Source of the DNA: an uncultured Clostridia bacterium
GTDB taxonomy: Bacteria > Bacillota > Clostridia > Oscillospirales > Oscillospiraceae
NCBI GenBank assembly: GCA_945613045.1
Contig: CALZAG010000011.1
Location: forward strand, 1 to 18,619
Direction of reading: 5' to 3'
Length of the DNA: 18,619 nt
A program made the position numbers and the translations under genes. The number at the start of each line of letters is the position of its first letter. The first letter of the stretch is position 1. Below are positions 7,746 through 14,732 of this stretch, piece after piece. The notes beneath the pieces are model-generated. The model was not told the DNA's origin and made no database searches. It saw only the letters and a program-made list of their open reading frames with translations.

Positions 7746-8441
7746 TCAGGGGTGCGGCTTGTTCTCGCGGTAGGCCGCCATTATGTCCTTGAATATTTCG
7801 CCGTTGGAGGGCGGAGTCCAGGTGATGGCATTGGCTCCCGCCTCGATCGTTCTGACGATGCTCTCGTCAGTGGGGCCGCCGGTGGCTATGATAGGCACAT
7901 CGGGATGGCTCTGCCTTATCTTGCGCACGATATCTGGGGTCTCGGCCGCTGCGGAAACATTGAATATATCCGCTCCCGCCGCGAGCCGCGCCTCGATATC
8001 GGTATCGCTGCGCGCGACCGTCATGACAACGGGGATATCCACGATGTTATGTACATGCTCGAGCACCTCGTTAGAAGTAGGCGCGTTGAGCACGACGCCC
8101 GTCGCACCCTGCATCTCTGCGAACATCGCAAGGTTTACGGCTCTCTGCCCCTGCGTGAGCCCGCCGCCGACCCCTGCAAATACCGGGATGTCGGCCGCCA
8201 ACATGAGCGCCTGCGTGATAACGGGCTGCGGCGTAAACGGATACACCGCGATGATAGCATCCGCATTGACGTTTCTTATGATGCACAGATCCGTCGAAAA
8301 CACAAGCGATTTGATACGCTTACCGAACACCAGTATGCCGCTGGCCTTGTAGATACACTCCGGCACCCTAAGCGCGAACTTGCGGAGAGTACCGTCGACC
8401 GGAGTCGGCCTTTTCTTTGCCAAAGATACTTCCTCATGCAT
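7746..8441 (-). CDS. (beta/alpha)8-barrel protein of unknown function
   Basis: This predicted soluble protein has about 231 residues. The alternating pattern of strands ending in Gly or Asp/Asn (ADAIIAVYP, IPVFAGVGGG, GVVLNAP, IPVVMTV, ADIFNVSA, PIIATGG, ANAITWTP) is that of a TIM barrel. IIATGGPTDESI followed by EAGANAI resembles the C-terminal phosphate-binding loops of HisA/NanE/2-nitropropane-dioxygenase-like barrels. No catalytic signature is recognised, so no reaction is assigned. The ATG at 8441 overlaps the 3' end of the M20 gene by 8 nt and has GGAG 10 nt upstream. A TTG at 8423 after a GAGGAAG is an alternative that would remove six residues. It is the last gene of the four-gene operon, and coupling to the amidohydrolase suggests related chemistry. 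The family name remains open. Confidence 0.8.
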   Translation of the reverse strand: MHEEVSLAKKRPTPVDGTLRKFALRVPECIYKASGILVFGKRIKSLVFSTDLCIIRNVNADAIIAVYPFTPQPVITQALMLAADIPVFAGVGGGLTQGQRAVNLAMFAEMQGATGVVLNAPTSNEVLEHVHNIVDIPVVMTVARSDTDIEARLAAGADIFNVSAAAETPDIVRKIRQSHPDVPIIATGGPTDESIVRTIEAGANAITWTPPSNGEIFKDIMAAYRENKPHP

Positions 8442-9591
8442 AGTCTTCACACTCCAATATTCTTTTAAATATTTCCGTTCCTGTGAGCAGCACATCCTCG
8501 TCAAAATCGAATCGGCTGCTGTGAAGAGGCTCGCCGCCTCTGCCTCCGTTGATTCCGAGGAACATGAACAGCCCCTCGACCTCCTGCTGATACTCCGCGA
8601 AGTCCTCGGCCGCCATTACCGGCTCGACCAGCACGGCATCCTCCATGGAATCGAGCACAGTATAAAACTTCTCTACCAGCGGCCGCGGATTTGCGACAAA
8701 AGGATAGTGAACTATGGTCTCCAGAGATATGCTCGCGCCCGTCGCCAGCTCGAGTCCCTTGAGAAGAGCTTTTATCTGCTGCATGAGCTTTTCGAAAAGC
8801 TCGTTGCTGAACACGCGCAGCGTTCCGCTCATGACGACCTCTTCGGCTATGACATTGTGAGCCGTACCGCCGTGTATCTTCCCGAGGGTAAGCAGGGCGT
8901 CCTGATGAGGGTCGACGTCGCGTGTTATTATCGACTGTATCATGGTTATAAGCTCAGCCGCGACGACTATCGCGTCAACGCCCATCTGAGGCGTGGACGC
9001 GTGGGCGCTCTTGCCCTGAACCTTTATCTCAAAATCGCTGGTTTGCGCCATAAGGTGATCCCAGCGTATGCCGATCTTTCCCTTCGGCACCGTCGGCCAG
9101 AGATGCAGACCGTAGATGCGGTCGACCTTTGGCTCTGTGAGCGCACCTTCATTTATCATGCGCCTTGCGCCGGCCCAGCCTTCCTCGCCGGGCTGGAAAA
9201 TAAGCACCACATTGCACTTGAGCATATCCCTGTTTTCGGATATCCATTTTGCCAGCAGCAGTAATATTGTCATGTGGCCGTCGTGCCCGCAGCCGTGCAT
9301 CACGCCTCTGCTGCGTGAGCGGAAGCGCAGCTTGTTCTCCTCATGGTTGCGCATTCCGTCCATGTCCGCGCGAAACGCAATGGTCTTTCCGGCATTCTTC
9401 GCATAAAAAACAGCCTTGAGCCCCGTCTCGGCAAGAGTCTTGAGCTCATCCGGGCCGCATCGGCTCAGCAGCGCCTCAACATACTCGTGAGTTTTGTGCA
9501 GCTCAAAGCCTATCTCGGGTATACGGTGCAGATCGCGCCTTATCTTTACGCAATCGTCCTTCATATTCAATATCTGTTCACTAAGCTGCAT
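8434..9591 (-). CDS. M20D-family amidohydrolase / N-acyl amino acid deacylase-like metallopeptidase
   Basis: This 385-residue cytosolic hydrolase belongs to the M20D group (hippurate hydrolase, IAA-amino-acid hydrolase, N-acetyl-diaminopimelate deacetylase relatives). The dinuclear metal motifs are present: HGCGHDGH (C101, H103), QPGEEG (E136, E137), GLHLWP (H163), MAAEDF, and a terminal His in PLHSSRF (about 357). RADMDGM matches the usual RADMDAL. Overall length and domain order are normal, with a lid domain around residues 180-290. Substrates in this group are N-acylated amino acids; the specific one is not readable. The ATG at 9591 has GGAGG six bases upstream. It sits between a DUF3267-like membrane protein gene and the TIM-barrel gene, with which it overlaps by 8 nt. 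Confidence 0.93.
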   Translation of the reverse strand: MQLSEQILNMKDDCVKIRRDLHRIPEIGFELHKTHEYVEALLSRCGPDELKTLAETGLKAVFYAKNAGKTIAFRADMDGMRNHEENKLRFRSRSRGVMHGCGHDGHMTILLLLAKWISENRDMLKCNVVLIFQPGEEGWAGARRMINEGALTEPKVDRIYGLHLWPTVPKGKIGIRWDHLMAQTSDFEIKVQGKSAHASTPQMGVDAIVVAAELITMIQSIITRDVDPHQDALLTLGKIHGGTAHNVIAEEVVMSGTLRVFSNELFEKLMQQIKALLKGLELATGASISLETIVHYPFVANPRPLVEKFYTVLDSMEDAVLVEPVMAAEDFAEYQQEVEGLFMFLGINGGRGGEPLHSSRFDFDEDVLLTGTEIFKRILECEDYA

Positions 9592-9606
9592 CCTTATCCT
9601 CCGGGA

Positions 9607-10185
9607 TCATTGATTTTTGCTCCAAATAGTTATGGAGGTCACATTATCCTCCACCCGCGCATCCTTCTTCATTTTCAGAAGCTTATACGCGATATATACC
9701 TCTCCGGCGGCGCCGGCGAGGTTGATTATTTGTATTATGTAAACCTGCCAGAATAATCTTGCGGGAAGCATCAGCATCAGCAGCAGGAGGAGCGCTCCCG
9801 GCGCCAAAACAGGCGCGAAGCTGATCTTCAGATACTCTTTAACGGACAGACAGCGTGCCGGCGCGGTAAAAACGCAGGGCTTTTCGCGCACAGCCTGAGC
9901 CTTCTTGCCGGTCACCTTTTCTATCATGAGGCGGCGGATATACTCATTCAGGAAGAAATATACCCCCATGCCGGCAAGCAGGAGGACAAAGCGGAGCAGC
10001 AGCCTCCACACTCCGGCCGCATCGTAAAACCGTGTGACCGGCTCATACAAACAGCCGAGCAGCGTAAGCGCCGCTGCAGCGGCCAGAGCCGCACCGTTTA
10101 TACTAAGCCGCAGTTTTTTATCTGCCCTAAGGTCGATCGTTTCTTTGTCATTGAAGCCCTCCGGCTTGCATTTTTGGGTCGACAT
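9607..10185 (-). CDS. DUF3267-like membrane protein lacking the HExxH zinc motif
   Basis: This is a 192-residue membrane protein. Hydrophobic segments lie at about 31-48, 60-78, 121-140 and 145-167. The layout matches the DUF3267 putative zincin family: a helix that normally carries HExxH, a central basic/aromatic loop, a KISFAPVLAPG segment, and a C-terminal block ending in GAAGEVYIAYKLLK and DARVED, like the family's GD...K.p.d..v.D. At the expected metal site it reads NEYIR (80-84) instead of HE..H, and the usual GD near the C-terminus is GE. If the assignment is right, it is a catalytically dead member. The family assignment rests on remembered patterns, not a search. A GAGGTG ribosome site lies within the end of the upstream regulator gene, so the two genes are coupled. 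Confidence 0.65.
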   Translation of the reverse strand: MSTQKCKPEGFNDKETIDLRADKKLRLSINGAALAAAAALTLLGCLYEPVTRFYDAAGVWRLLLRFVLLLAGMGVYFFLNEYIRRLMIEKVTGKKAQAVREKPCVFTAPARCLSVKEYLKISFAPVLAPGALLLLLMLMLPARLFWQVYIIQIINLAGAAGEVYIAYKLLKMKKDARVEDNVTSITIWSKNQ

Positions 10186-10189
10186 CCGC

Positions 10190-10933
10190 TCACCTCATTT
10201 CCGGCAGCGGTATGCTTTTGTCGAGCAGCACCTTGCCGAAGCACATAAGTGTTATCCCGGAGGACGCCTTGATCTCCACATCCGCGTCGCTCCGGCTGCG
10301 GTTGGCGGAGAACAGATATACATTGCCGGCATAGTCCTGGCAATACTGCTTGCATTTCATATCTCCGTCCACGAAGAACAGCCCCACGTCGCCGTCATGG
10401 ATGATGGCTCCGCGCTTGCACAGGGCGATGCTTCCGTCCTGTATATACGGTTCCATACTGTCGCCGGCAATGCGCACGGCGAAGTCGGCCGCGCTGCTTT
10501 GGCTGACGGAATAGTCCTCATAATCGTCTCCGAGAGCGGGCGAGGCGTAGCCCGCCGCCGCTGGGGTCAGGTACAGTGGGATTATCTTTGTATCCCCGCT
10601 CGGTTCGGCCTGGGCCTCTCCTGAGCGGTCAAGCTCGTGGTCTATCACTATATCCACAAGCTTCCTGCCGTGGTCGGTGAGCCGCCTGTACTTGCCTATG
10701 AGCTGCCACTCCTTCAGGTCCGGCATATTCGGCAGCGGTATATCCTCGCACATACGCTCCACCGGCACGCCCAGCTCCGCGCATATATGCACCATCAGGT
10801 CAAAGTCAACCTTCTGATTATCCCGCTTTACCATGCTGTAAAGCGTCTGCGGCGGAACATTCAGCCTGCGCGCAATCTCGCTTATGCTCATGCCCTGCTC
10901 GGAAAGTATCTTTTTCAAAGTCGAACCTCTCAT
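10190..10933 (-). CDS. XRE-S24 (LexA/CI-like) transcriptional regulator
   Basis: This 247-residue repressor has an XRE helix-turn-helix (about residues 5-62: MSISEIARRLNVPPQTLYSMV). A linker follows, then a C-terminal S24 peptidase fold. The self-cleavage apparatus looks complete: candidate scissile Ala127-Gly128 in AAAGYA, nucleophile Ser159 in AGDSMEP, and a general-base Lys at 195 (36 residues after the Ser, close to LexA's spacing). The ATG at 10933 has GGAGG six bases before it; an upstream in-frame TTG at 10948 overlaps that site and is unlikely. It heads a four-gene minus-strand operon and is divergent from the arsR-type gene. By family analogy it represses its own promoter until a signal triggers cleavage; the signal is unknown, and no phage genes accompany it. 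Confidence 0.92.
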   Translation of the reverse strand: MRGSTLKKILSEQGMSISEIARRLNVPPQTLYSMVKRDNQKVDFDLMVHICAELGVPVERMCEDIPLPNMPDLKEWQLIGKYRRLTDHGRKLVDIVIDHELDRSGEAQAEPSGDTKIIPLYLTPAAAGYASPALGDDYEDYSVSQSSAADFAVRIAGDSMEPYIQDGSIALCKRGAIIHDGDVGLFFVDGDMKCKQYCQDYAGNVYLFSANRSRSDADVEIKASSGITLMCFGKVLLDKSIPLPEMR

Positions 10934-10958
10934 GGCGCACCTCCGCAATTATATACAA

Positions 10959-10987
10959 AGCATATCATTATAAGTCTATTATGTCAA
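10959..10987 (-). promoter_or_regulatory. Predicted promoter of the XRE-S24 operon
   Basis: On the minus strand TTGACA (10987-10982) and TATGCT (10964-10959) are separated by 17 bp. The -10 ends about 25 bp upstream of the start codon at 10933. Confidence 0.75.
10966..10983. promoter_or_regulatory. Imperfect 18-bp dyad in the promoter spacer (candidate S24-regulator operator)
   Basis: CATTATAAGTCTATTATG has six of nine symmetric positions (CAT-ATA arms) and fills the spacer of the regulator's own promoter, a typical place for autoregulation. It is AT-rich, so chance is possible. Confidence 0.35.
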
Positions 10988-11025
10988 GGAATAAATATTT
11001 CTTAACAAATTATGTGGATGCGGAT

Positions 11026-11054
11026 TTGACATATGCACATCAAGGGTGTATCAT
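11026..11054 (+). promoter_or_regulatory. Promoter of the arsR-zntA operon
   Basis: A perfect TTGACA (11026-11031), a 17-bp spacer and TATCAT (11049-11054) lie about 40 bp upstream of the regulator start. ATGCACAT occurs at 11033-11040 and again at 11053-11060, 20 bp apart. Confidence 0.85.
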
Positions 11055-11058
11055 GCAC

Positions 11059-11078
11059 ATATGAACATTCTTTCATAT
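11059..11078. promoter_or_regulatory. ArsR/SmtB-type metal-repressor operator
   Basis: ATATGAA (11059-11065) and TTCATAT (11072-11078) form a 7-6-7 dyad. It closely resembles the ATATGAA...TTCATAT operators bound by SmtB, CzrA and CadC. It covers the predicted transcription start (about 11061), so a bound repressor would block initiation or clearance. Confidence 0.85.
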
Positions 11079-11094
11079 ATCGGGGGGGAAACTT

Positions 11095-11445
11095 ATGGAC
11101 GACTTCATCTGCGCTGAGGAAAAAGTTCACGATAAGCTCGTAGAGGACGTGGACTGCAGTATGCCGGACGAGGCTGTGCTGTGCGAGCTTTCGGAGTTTT
11201 TCCGCGTATTCGGCGATTCCACGAGGATACGCATACTCTATGCGCTCTCGCGCTCGGAGATGTGCGTATGCGACCTTTCCAAGCTTCTGGGCGTCTCCCA
11301 GTCGGCAATTTCCCATCAGCTCCAGCTCCTGCGCTCAAGCAGGCTGGTCAAATACCGGCGGGAGGGCAAAACCGTCTTTTACTCTCTTGACGATGAGCAC
11401 ATATTCTCTATCATAAATATAGGCCTTGAGCATTTGGAGGAATAA
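11095..11445 (+). CDS. ArsR/SmtB-family metal-sensing repressor (CadC/ZntR-like)
   Basis: This 116-residue winged-helix repressor releases DNA on metal binding. Both metal sites of the family are visible. The alpha3N site is MCVCDL (Cys57, Cys59) with N-terminal Cys6 and Cys21, as in CadC. The alpha5 site is Asp100, His102, His113 and Glu116, with the same spacing as SmtB D104/H106/H117/E120. The recognition helix is in VSQSAISHQLQLL. Zn(II), Cd(II) or Pb(II) is the expected inducer. It is the first gene of the operon, behind a strong promoter with an ArsR-type dyad, and its TAA shares one base with the ATG of the P-type ATPase. The ribosome site is unusual: a run of seven G (11082-11088) six bases before the ATG. 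Confidence 0.95.
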   Translation: MDDFICAEEKVHDKLVEDVDCSMPDEAVLCELSEFFRVFGDSTRIRILYALSRSEMCVCDLSKLLGVSQSAISHQLQLLRSSRLVKYRREGKTVFYSLDDEHIFSIINIGLEHLEE

Positions 11446-13361
11446 TGATGCACGGACATGAACATCATCACGAAAAAGAACATTGCTGCGGCTGCGACCA
11501 CGCCCACGACCACGGCGGAATAAGGCGGGATATTCTGATTATTGCCATATCCGCCGTGCTGCTTGCCGCGGTATGGATCATAACGGAAAAAGTCTCCGGT
11601 ATGAAGAGCTGGCTTATTTTGCTGCTTTTCCTTGTGCCGTACCTCATCGCCGGCTTCGAGACTCTTAAGGAGGCCGCTGAAAAGCTCCTGCGCGGCAGGC
11701 TGCTTGAGGAGGACTTTCTCATGGCTATCGCCTCCATCGGCGCTATCTGCGTGGGCGAATACCCCGAGGCCGTTGCCGTCATGCTCTTTTACCGCATCGG
11801 AGAGTGCTTCGAGCGCTATGCCGTGGGCAGGAGCCGCAGCTCAATAGCCGAGCTTATGGACATCCGCCCCGACTACGCCTGCATCGAGCAGGGCGGTGAG
11901 CTCAAGCACGTTGACCCCGCGAAGGTACGGCTCGGCACTGTCATCACCGTGAGCCCCGGCGAGCGCATACCGCTTGACGGCGTCGTCATGGACGGCAGCA
12001 GCACAATTGACACCTCCGCCCTCACCGGCGAGTCCATGCCCCGGGAGGTCGGCGTCGGCCAGAGCGTCATATCCGGCTGCGTTAACCTCACCGGCGTTTT
12101 AAAAGTCAGAGTCACGAGCTCCTTCAAGGAGTCCACTGTCTCCAAGGTGCTTGAGCTCGTGGAGCATTCCGCCTCGCGCAAATCCAGACAGGAGGCGCTC
12201 ATCACACGCTTTGCAAGGATATACACCCCCGTGGTGGTCGGACTTGCGGTCGTCCTCGCCGTCGTTCCCTCCATTATTACCGGAGAGTGGATGGAATGGA
12301 TACGCAGAGCGCTCACTTTCCTTGTCGTATCCTGTCCCTGCGCGCTTGTCGTGTCCGTGCCGCTGACCTTCTTCGGCGGGCTGGGCGGCGCCTCGCGCCA
12401 CGGCATTCTCATAAAGGGCTCGAACTATCTTGAGGCTCTCGCCCAGGCCTCCACCGTCGTGATGGATAAGACCGGCACCGTTACCGAGGGCAGCTTCTCC
12501 GTTACCGGCGTTGAGCCCATCGGAATAAGCAGCGCCGATCTCATAACCCTTGCCGCGGCAGCCGAGAGCTATTCAAACCACCCCATCGCCTATTCCCTGC
12601 GCCGCGCATGCCAGCAGATGCCCGACAGCAAGCTCATAACCAATGTGCGCGAGATCCCGGGGCGCGGCGTTGAAGCAAACGTCTGCGGCCGCAGGGTGCT
12701 CGTCGGCAACGCGGCCCTTATGACCTCAAACGGTATTAAGCCCCGCAGCACCGATCACCACAATTCCGTTGTCCATGTGGCGGCAGACGGCATTTACGGC
12801 GGCTACATCATCATCGACGACCGTGTTAAGGAGGGCGCAAAGGAGGCCGTCGAGGAGCTTTACGAGCTTGGAATTGAGAAGACCGTCATGCTCACAGGCG
12901 ACACCGACGCCACCGGCCGCGCCGTGGGCAATGCCCTCGGCGTGAACGACGTAATGACAGAGCTCCTGCCCGGCGACAAGGTGACCGCCGTCGAGGAGCT
13001 GCTGCGCGGTAAGCACACCGGCACGCTTGTGTTCGTCGGCGACGGCGTGAACGACGCGCCAGTGCTCGCCCGCTCCGACGTGGGCGTCGCCATGGGCGTT
13101 CTCGGCTCCGACGCCGCCATCGAGGCCGCCGACGTCGTTCTCATGGACGACGATATCCGCAAGCTTCCGCTGGCGCTCAGAATATGCAAGCGCACAGTCA
13201 GGATAGCGAAGCAAAATATATGGTTTTCTTTGGCCGTGAAATTTGTTATAATGCTTCTGGGCGCTCTGGGCATTGTCGGCATGGGCGTTGCCGTGTTCGG
13301 CGACGTGGGTGTGCTCATTCTCGCCATCCTCAACGCTTCGAGAGCCCTTATCAGCAAATGA
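11445..13361 (+). CDS. zntA: P1B-2-type Zn2+/Cd2+/Pb2+-exporting ATPase with His-rich N-terminus
   Basis: This 638-residue heavy-metal pump exports Zn2+/Cd2+ at the cost of ATP. Motifs are TGES (194-197), CPC in the ion-path helix (297-299), DKTGT with phosphorylated Asp341, the HP locus SNHP (377-380) and GDGVND (532-537). Lys599 (SLAVK) and Asp620 (VFGDVG) match the K and D that define the Zn/Cd group (ZntA K693/D714). It is shorter than usual because there is no N-terminal HMA domain. The first 25 residues instead hold nine His and three Cys (HCCGCDHAHDH), a likely metal-binding tail. It is co-transcribed with and controlled by the upstream ArsR-type repressor. The symbol could equally be cadA; in vivo metal preference is not determined. 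Confidence 0.96.
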   Translation: MMHGHEHHHEKEHCCGCDHAHDHGGIRRDILIIAISAVLLAAVWIITEKVSGMKSWLILLLFLVPYLIAGFETLKEAAEKLLRGRLLEEDFLMAIASIGAICVGEYPEAVAVMLFYRIGECFERYAVGRSRSSIAELMDIRPDYACIEQGGELKHVDPAKVRLGTVITVSPGERIPLDGVVMDGSSTIDTSALTGESMPREVGVGQSVISGCVNLTGVLKVRVTSSFKESTVSKVLELVEHSASRKSRQEALITRFARIYTPVVVGLAVVLAVVPSIITGEWMEWIRRALTFLVVSCPCALVVSVPLTFFGGLGGASRHGILIKGSNYLEALAQASTVVMDKTGTVTEGSFSVTGVEPIGISSADLITLAAAAESYSNHPIAYSLRRACQQMPDSKLITNVREIPGRGVEANVCGRRVLVGNAALMTSNGIKPRSTDHHNSVVHVAADGIYGGYIIIDDRVKEGAKEAVEELYELGIEKTVMLTGDTDATGRAVGNALGVNDVMTELLPGDKVTAVEELLRGKHTGTLVFVGDGVNDAPVLARSDVGVAMGVLGSDAAIEAADVVLMDDDIRKLPLALRICKRTVRIAKQNIWFSLAVKFVIMLLGALGIVGMGVAVFGDVGVLILAILNASRALISK

Positions 13362-13376
13362 CCGGCAGGCATTCAT

Positions 13377-13949
13377 ATGAACACTTACGATTTTGACAAG
13401 ACCATATTTTATCCCGACTCCTCCGTGACCTTTGTGAAGTGGTACATGAGGCGTCACCCCCTCGTCTTTCTGTGCTGGGCTCCGCGCACCGCGATTTTTG
13501 CACTGCTGTACCTGCTAAGGCTCGTATCCAAGGAACGGCTAAAGGAGAACATTTTCCGCTTTGTGCGAAAGGAGTCCGACCTTGACGCGGTGCTTGAGGA
13601 ATACTGGGACGAGCACGAATCGTGGATAGCCCCCTGGTATCTCAAACAGCGGCGGGACGATGATCTTGTCATCTCCGCCTCTCCGGAGTTTGTCGTAAAG
13701 CCCATGACCGACAGGCTGGGCATAGCTCTCATGGCAACACCGATGGATAAGAAAACGGGAAAGATCATAGGCGCCAACTGCTACGGCGCGGAAAAGGTCC
13801 GCCGGTTTTATGAGGCCTTTCCCGACGGAAAAACCGAGGAGTTTTATTCCGACTCGCTTTCCGACGCACCCATGGCGGGGATAGCCGACAAGGCATTTCT
13901 CATCGTTGACAAAGGCCGGACTCCGATACCCTGGCCGGATAAAAAATAA
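13377..13949 (+). CDS. HAD superfamily subclass IB phosphatase (SerB-like)
   Basis: This 190-residue cytosolic phosphatase-like protein shows HAD motif I YDFDKT (D5, D7), motif II ISASPEF (Ser100), motif III Lys140 in GAEKVRRF and motif IV SDSLSDAPM (D159, D163). It has a helical cap at about 15-85. The fold is that of HAD-IB enzymes (phosphoserine phosphatase, PgpC-like). The substrate is not known. It starts 15 bp after zntA with a GGCAGG seven bases before the ATG, and there is no promoter between them. It is therefore probably the third gene of the metal-resistance operon, which ends at the terminator just downstream. A link to metal handling is only contextual. Confidence 0.88.
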   Translation: MNTYDFDKTIFYPDSSVTFVKWYMRRHPLVFLCWAPRTAIFALLYLLRLVSKERLKENIFRFVRKESDLDAVLEEYWDEHESWIAPWYLKQRRDDDLVISASPEFVVKPMTDRLGIALMATPMDKKTGKIIGANCYGAEKVRRFYEAFPDGKTEEFYSDSLSDAPMAGIADKAFLIVDKGRTPIPWPDKK

Positions 13950-13951
13950 TG

Positions 13952-13988
13952 AAAATTCCGACTCAGCAAATGCTGAGCCGGAATTTTT
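13952..13988. terminator. Bidirectional intrinsic terminator
   Basis: The arms are 13952-13968 and 13971-13987, with one A/C mismatch and a two-base loop. There are A residues on the left and TTTTT on the right. It ends the metal operon on the plus strand and, read on the minus strand, the cytidylate-kinase-like gene whose stop codon lies at its edge. Confidence 0.92.
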
Positions 13989-14577
13989 ATATCAGGCCGC
14001 GTGTCTTTATATAGTCCATGATGACTTTAACTGTGCCCTCAACGCCCAGGCGGGAGCTGTTTATGCACAGGTCGTAATTCTGCGCATCGCCCCAGACCTG
14101 ATCGCTGTAGTATTTATAGAAGCTTGAGCGGTCCTTATCGACTTCCTTTATCTTCTTCCTCGCGGTCGCCACATCGAGGCCCTGCCTGCGTTCAAGGCAC
14201 TTCAGGCGCTCATCCATATCGCCTAAAATGAACACGCTGACAAGATCGCTGCGGTCTCTGAGGATGTAGTCCGCACAGCGTCCTACGAAGATGCAGTCGC
14301 CTTTTGAGGCGATCTCGCGTATGGCGTCAAACTGAGCCGACACCACCTGCATATTGAGCCGGAAATTTTCATTCAGCCCATAGCCGCCCGCATGGAGCAT
14401 GAACGCGCTCATCCGCTTTTCGTCATAGGCGTTTATGAGGTCGCGGCTGAAATCGGAATGCTTTGCCGCCTCGTCAACGATCTCCTTATCGTAGCACTTG
14501 ATTCCAAGCTCCCGTGCCAGGAGCCGCGCGATCTCCCTGCCGCCCGAGCCGTGCTGTCTGCCGATGGATATTATCAT
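13987..14577 (-). CDS. Cytidylate kinase-like P-loop protein (Cytidylate_kin2 family)
   Basis: This 196-residue nucleotide kinase-like protein has the P-loop GRQHGSGG (6-13), a CYDKEIVDEAA segment typical of the family, and VGRCADYIL followed by VSVFILGDMDERL and a LID-like region with RKKIKEVDKDRSSFY. It resembles the cytidylate-kinase-like family common in Clostridia, which is distinct from the canonical Cmk; true substrate is uncertain. The ATG at 14577 has GGAGG seven bases upstream and its own promoter, and the gene is monocistronic. Its TAA overlaps the terminator stem shared with the convergent HAD gene. Confidence 0.92.
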   Translation of the reverse strand: MIISIGRQHGSGGREIARLLARELGIKCYDKEIVDEAAKHSDFSRDLINAYDEKRMSAFMLHAGGYGLNENFRLNMQVVSAQFDAIREIASKGDCIFVGRCADYILRDRSDLVSVFILGDMDERLKCLERRQGLDVATARKKIKEVDKDRSSFYKYYSDQVWGDAQNYDLCINSSRLGVEGTVKVIMDYIKTRGLI

Positions 14578-14603
14578 AATACCGCCTCCGTGGCTTTTTT
14601 ATA

Positions 14604-14632
14604 ATTATACTCCGGAGCCGGCAAAAATTCAA
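14604..14632 (-). promoter_or_regulatory. Promoter of the cytidylate kinase-like gene
   Basis: On the minus strand TTGAAT (14632-14627), a 17-bp spacer and a perfect TATAAT (14609-14604) lie about 27 bp upstream of the start codon. Confidence 0.75.
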
Positions 14633-14670
14633 CGCATGTACAAAATTTTAAATCATAGGCTTGTAGCATA

Positions 14671-14732
14671 GGGAGATCGGGCGTCTGCCCCGCGGCAGGG
14701 CAAAACCGGAAAGCCCGCCTCCCCGCGGCAGG
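14671..14732 (+). ncRNA. Structured leader of the flippase gene (possible RNA switch, family unknown)
   Basis: Complementary arms nest: GGGAG (14671-14675) with CTCCC (14719-14723), GGGC (14679-14682) with GCCC (14713-14716), and inside them the hairpin CTGCC (14685-14689) / GGCAG (14694-14698). The 12-base word CCCCGCGGCAGG occurs at 14688-14699 and again at 14721-14732, directly against the ATG. CTGCC at 14685 could therefore pair with either GGCAG copy, the second being the only ribosome-site-like sequence. I do not recognise a known riboswitch. A TAGCAT at 14664-14669 may be the -10 box, without a clear -35. Confidence 0.45.

Noticed and set aside
7743..8468. 241-codon plus-strand frame
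   Set aside because: It mirrors the TIM-barrel gene on the opposite strand and has no credible motif or start signal.
8380..9264. 294-codon plus-strand frame
   Set aside because: It is antisense to the M20 amidohydrolase, whose metal motifs are all in place.
12726..13457. 243-codon minus-strand frame opposite zntA
   Set aside because: His/Gly/Ala-rich shadow of the ATPase; no ribosome site and no domain.
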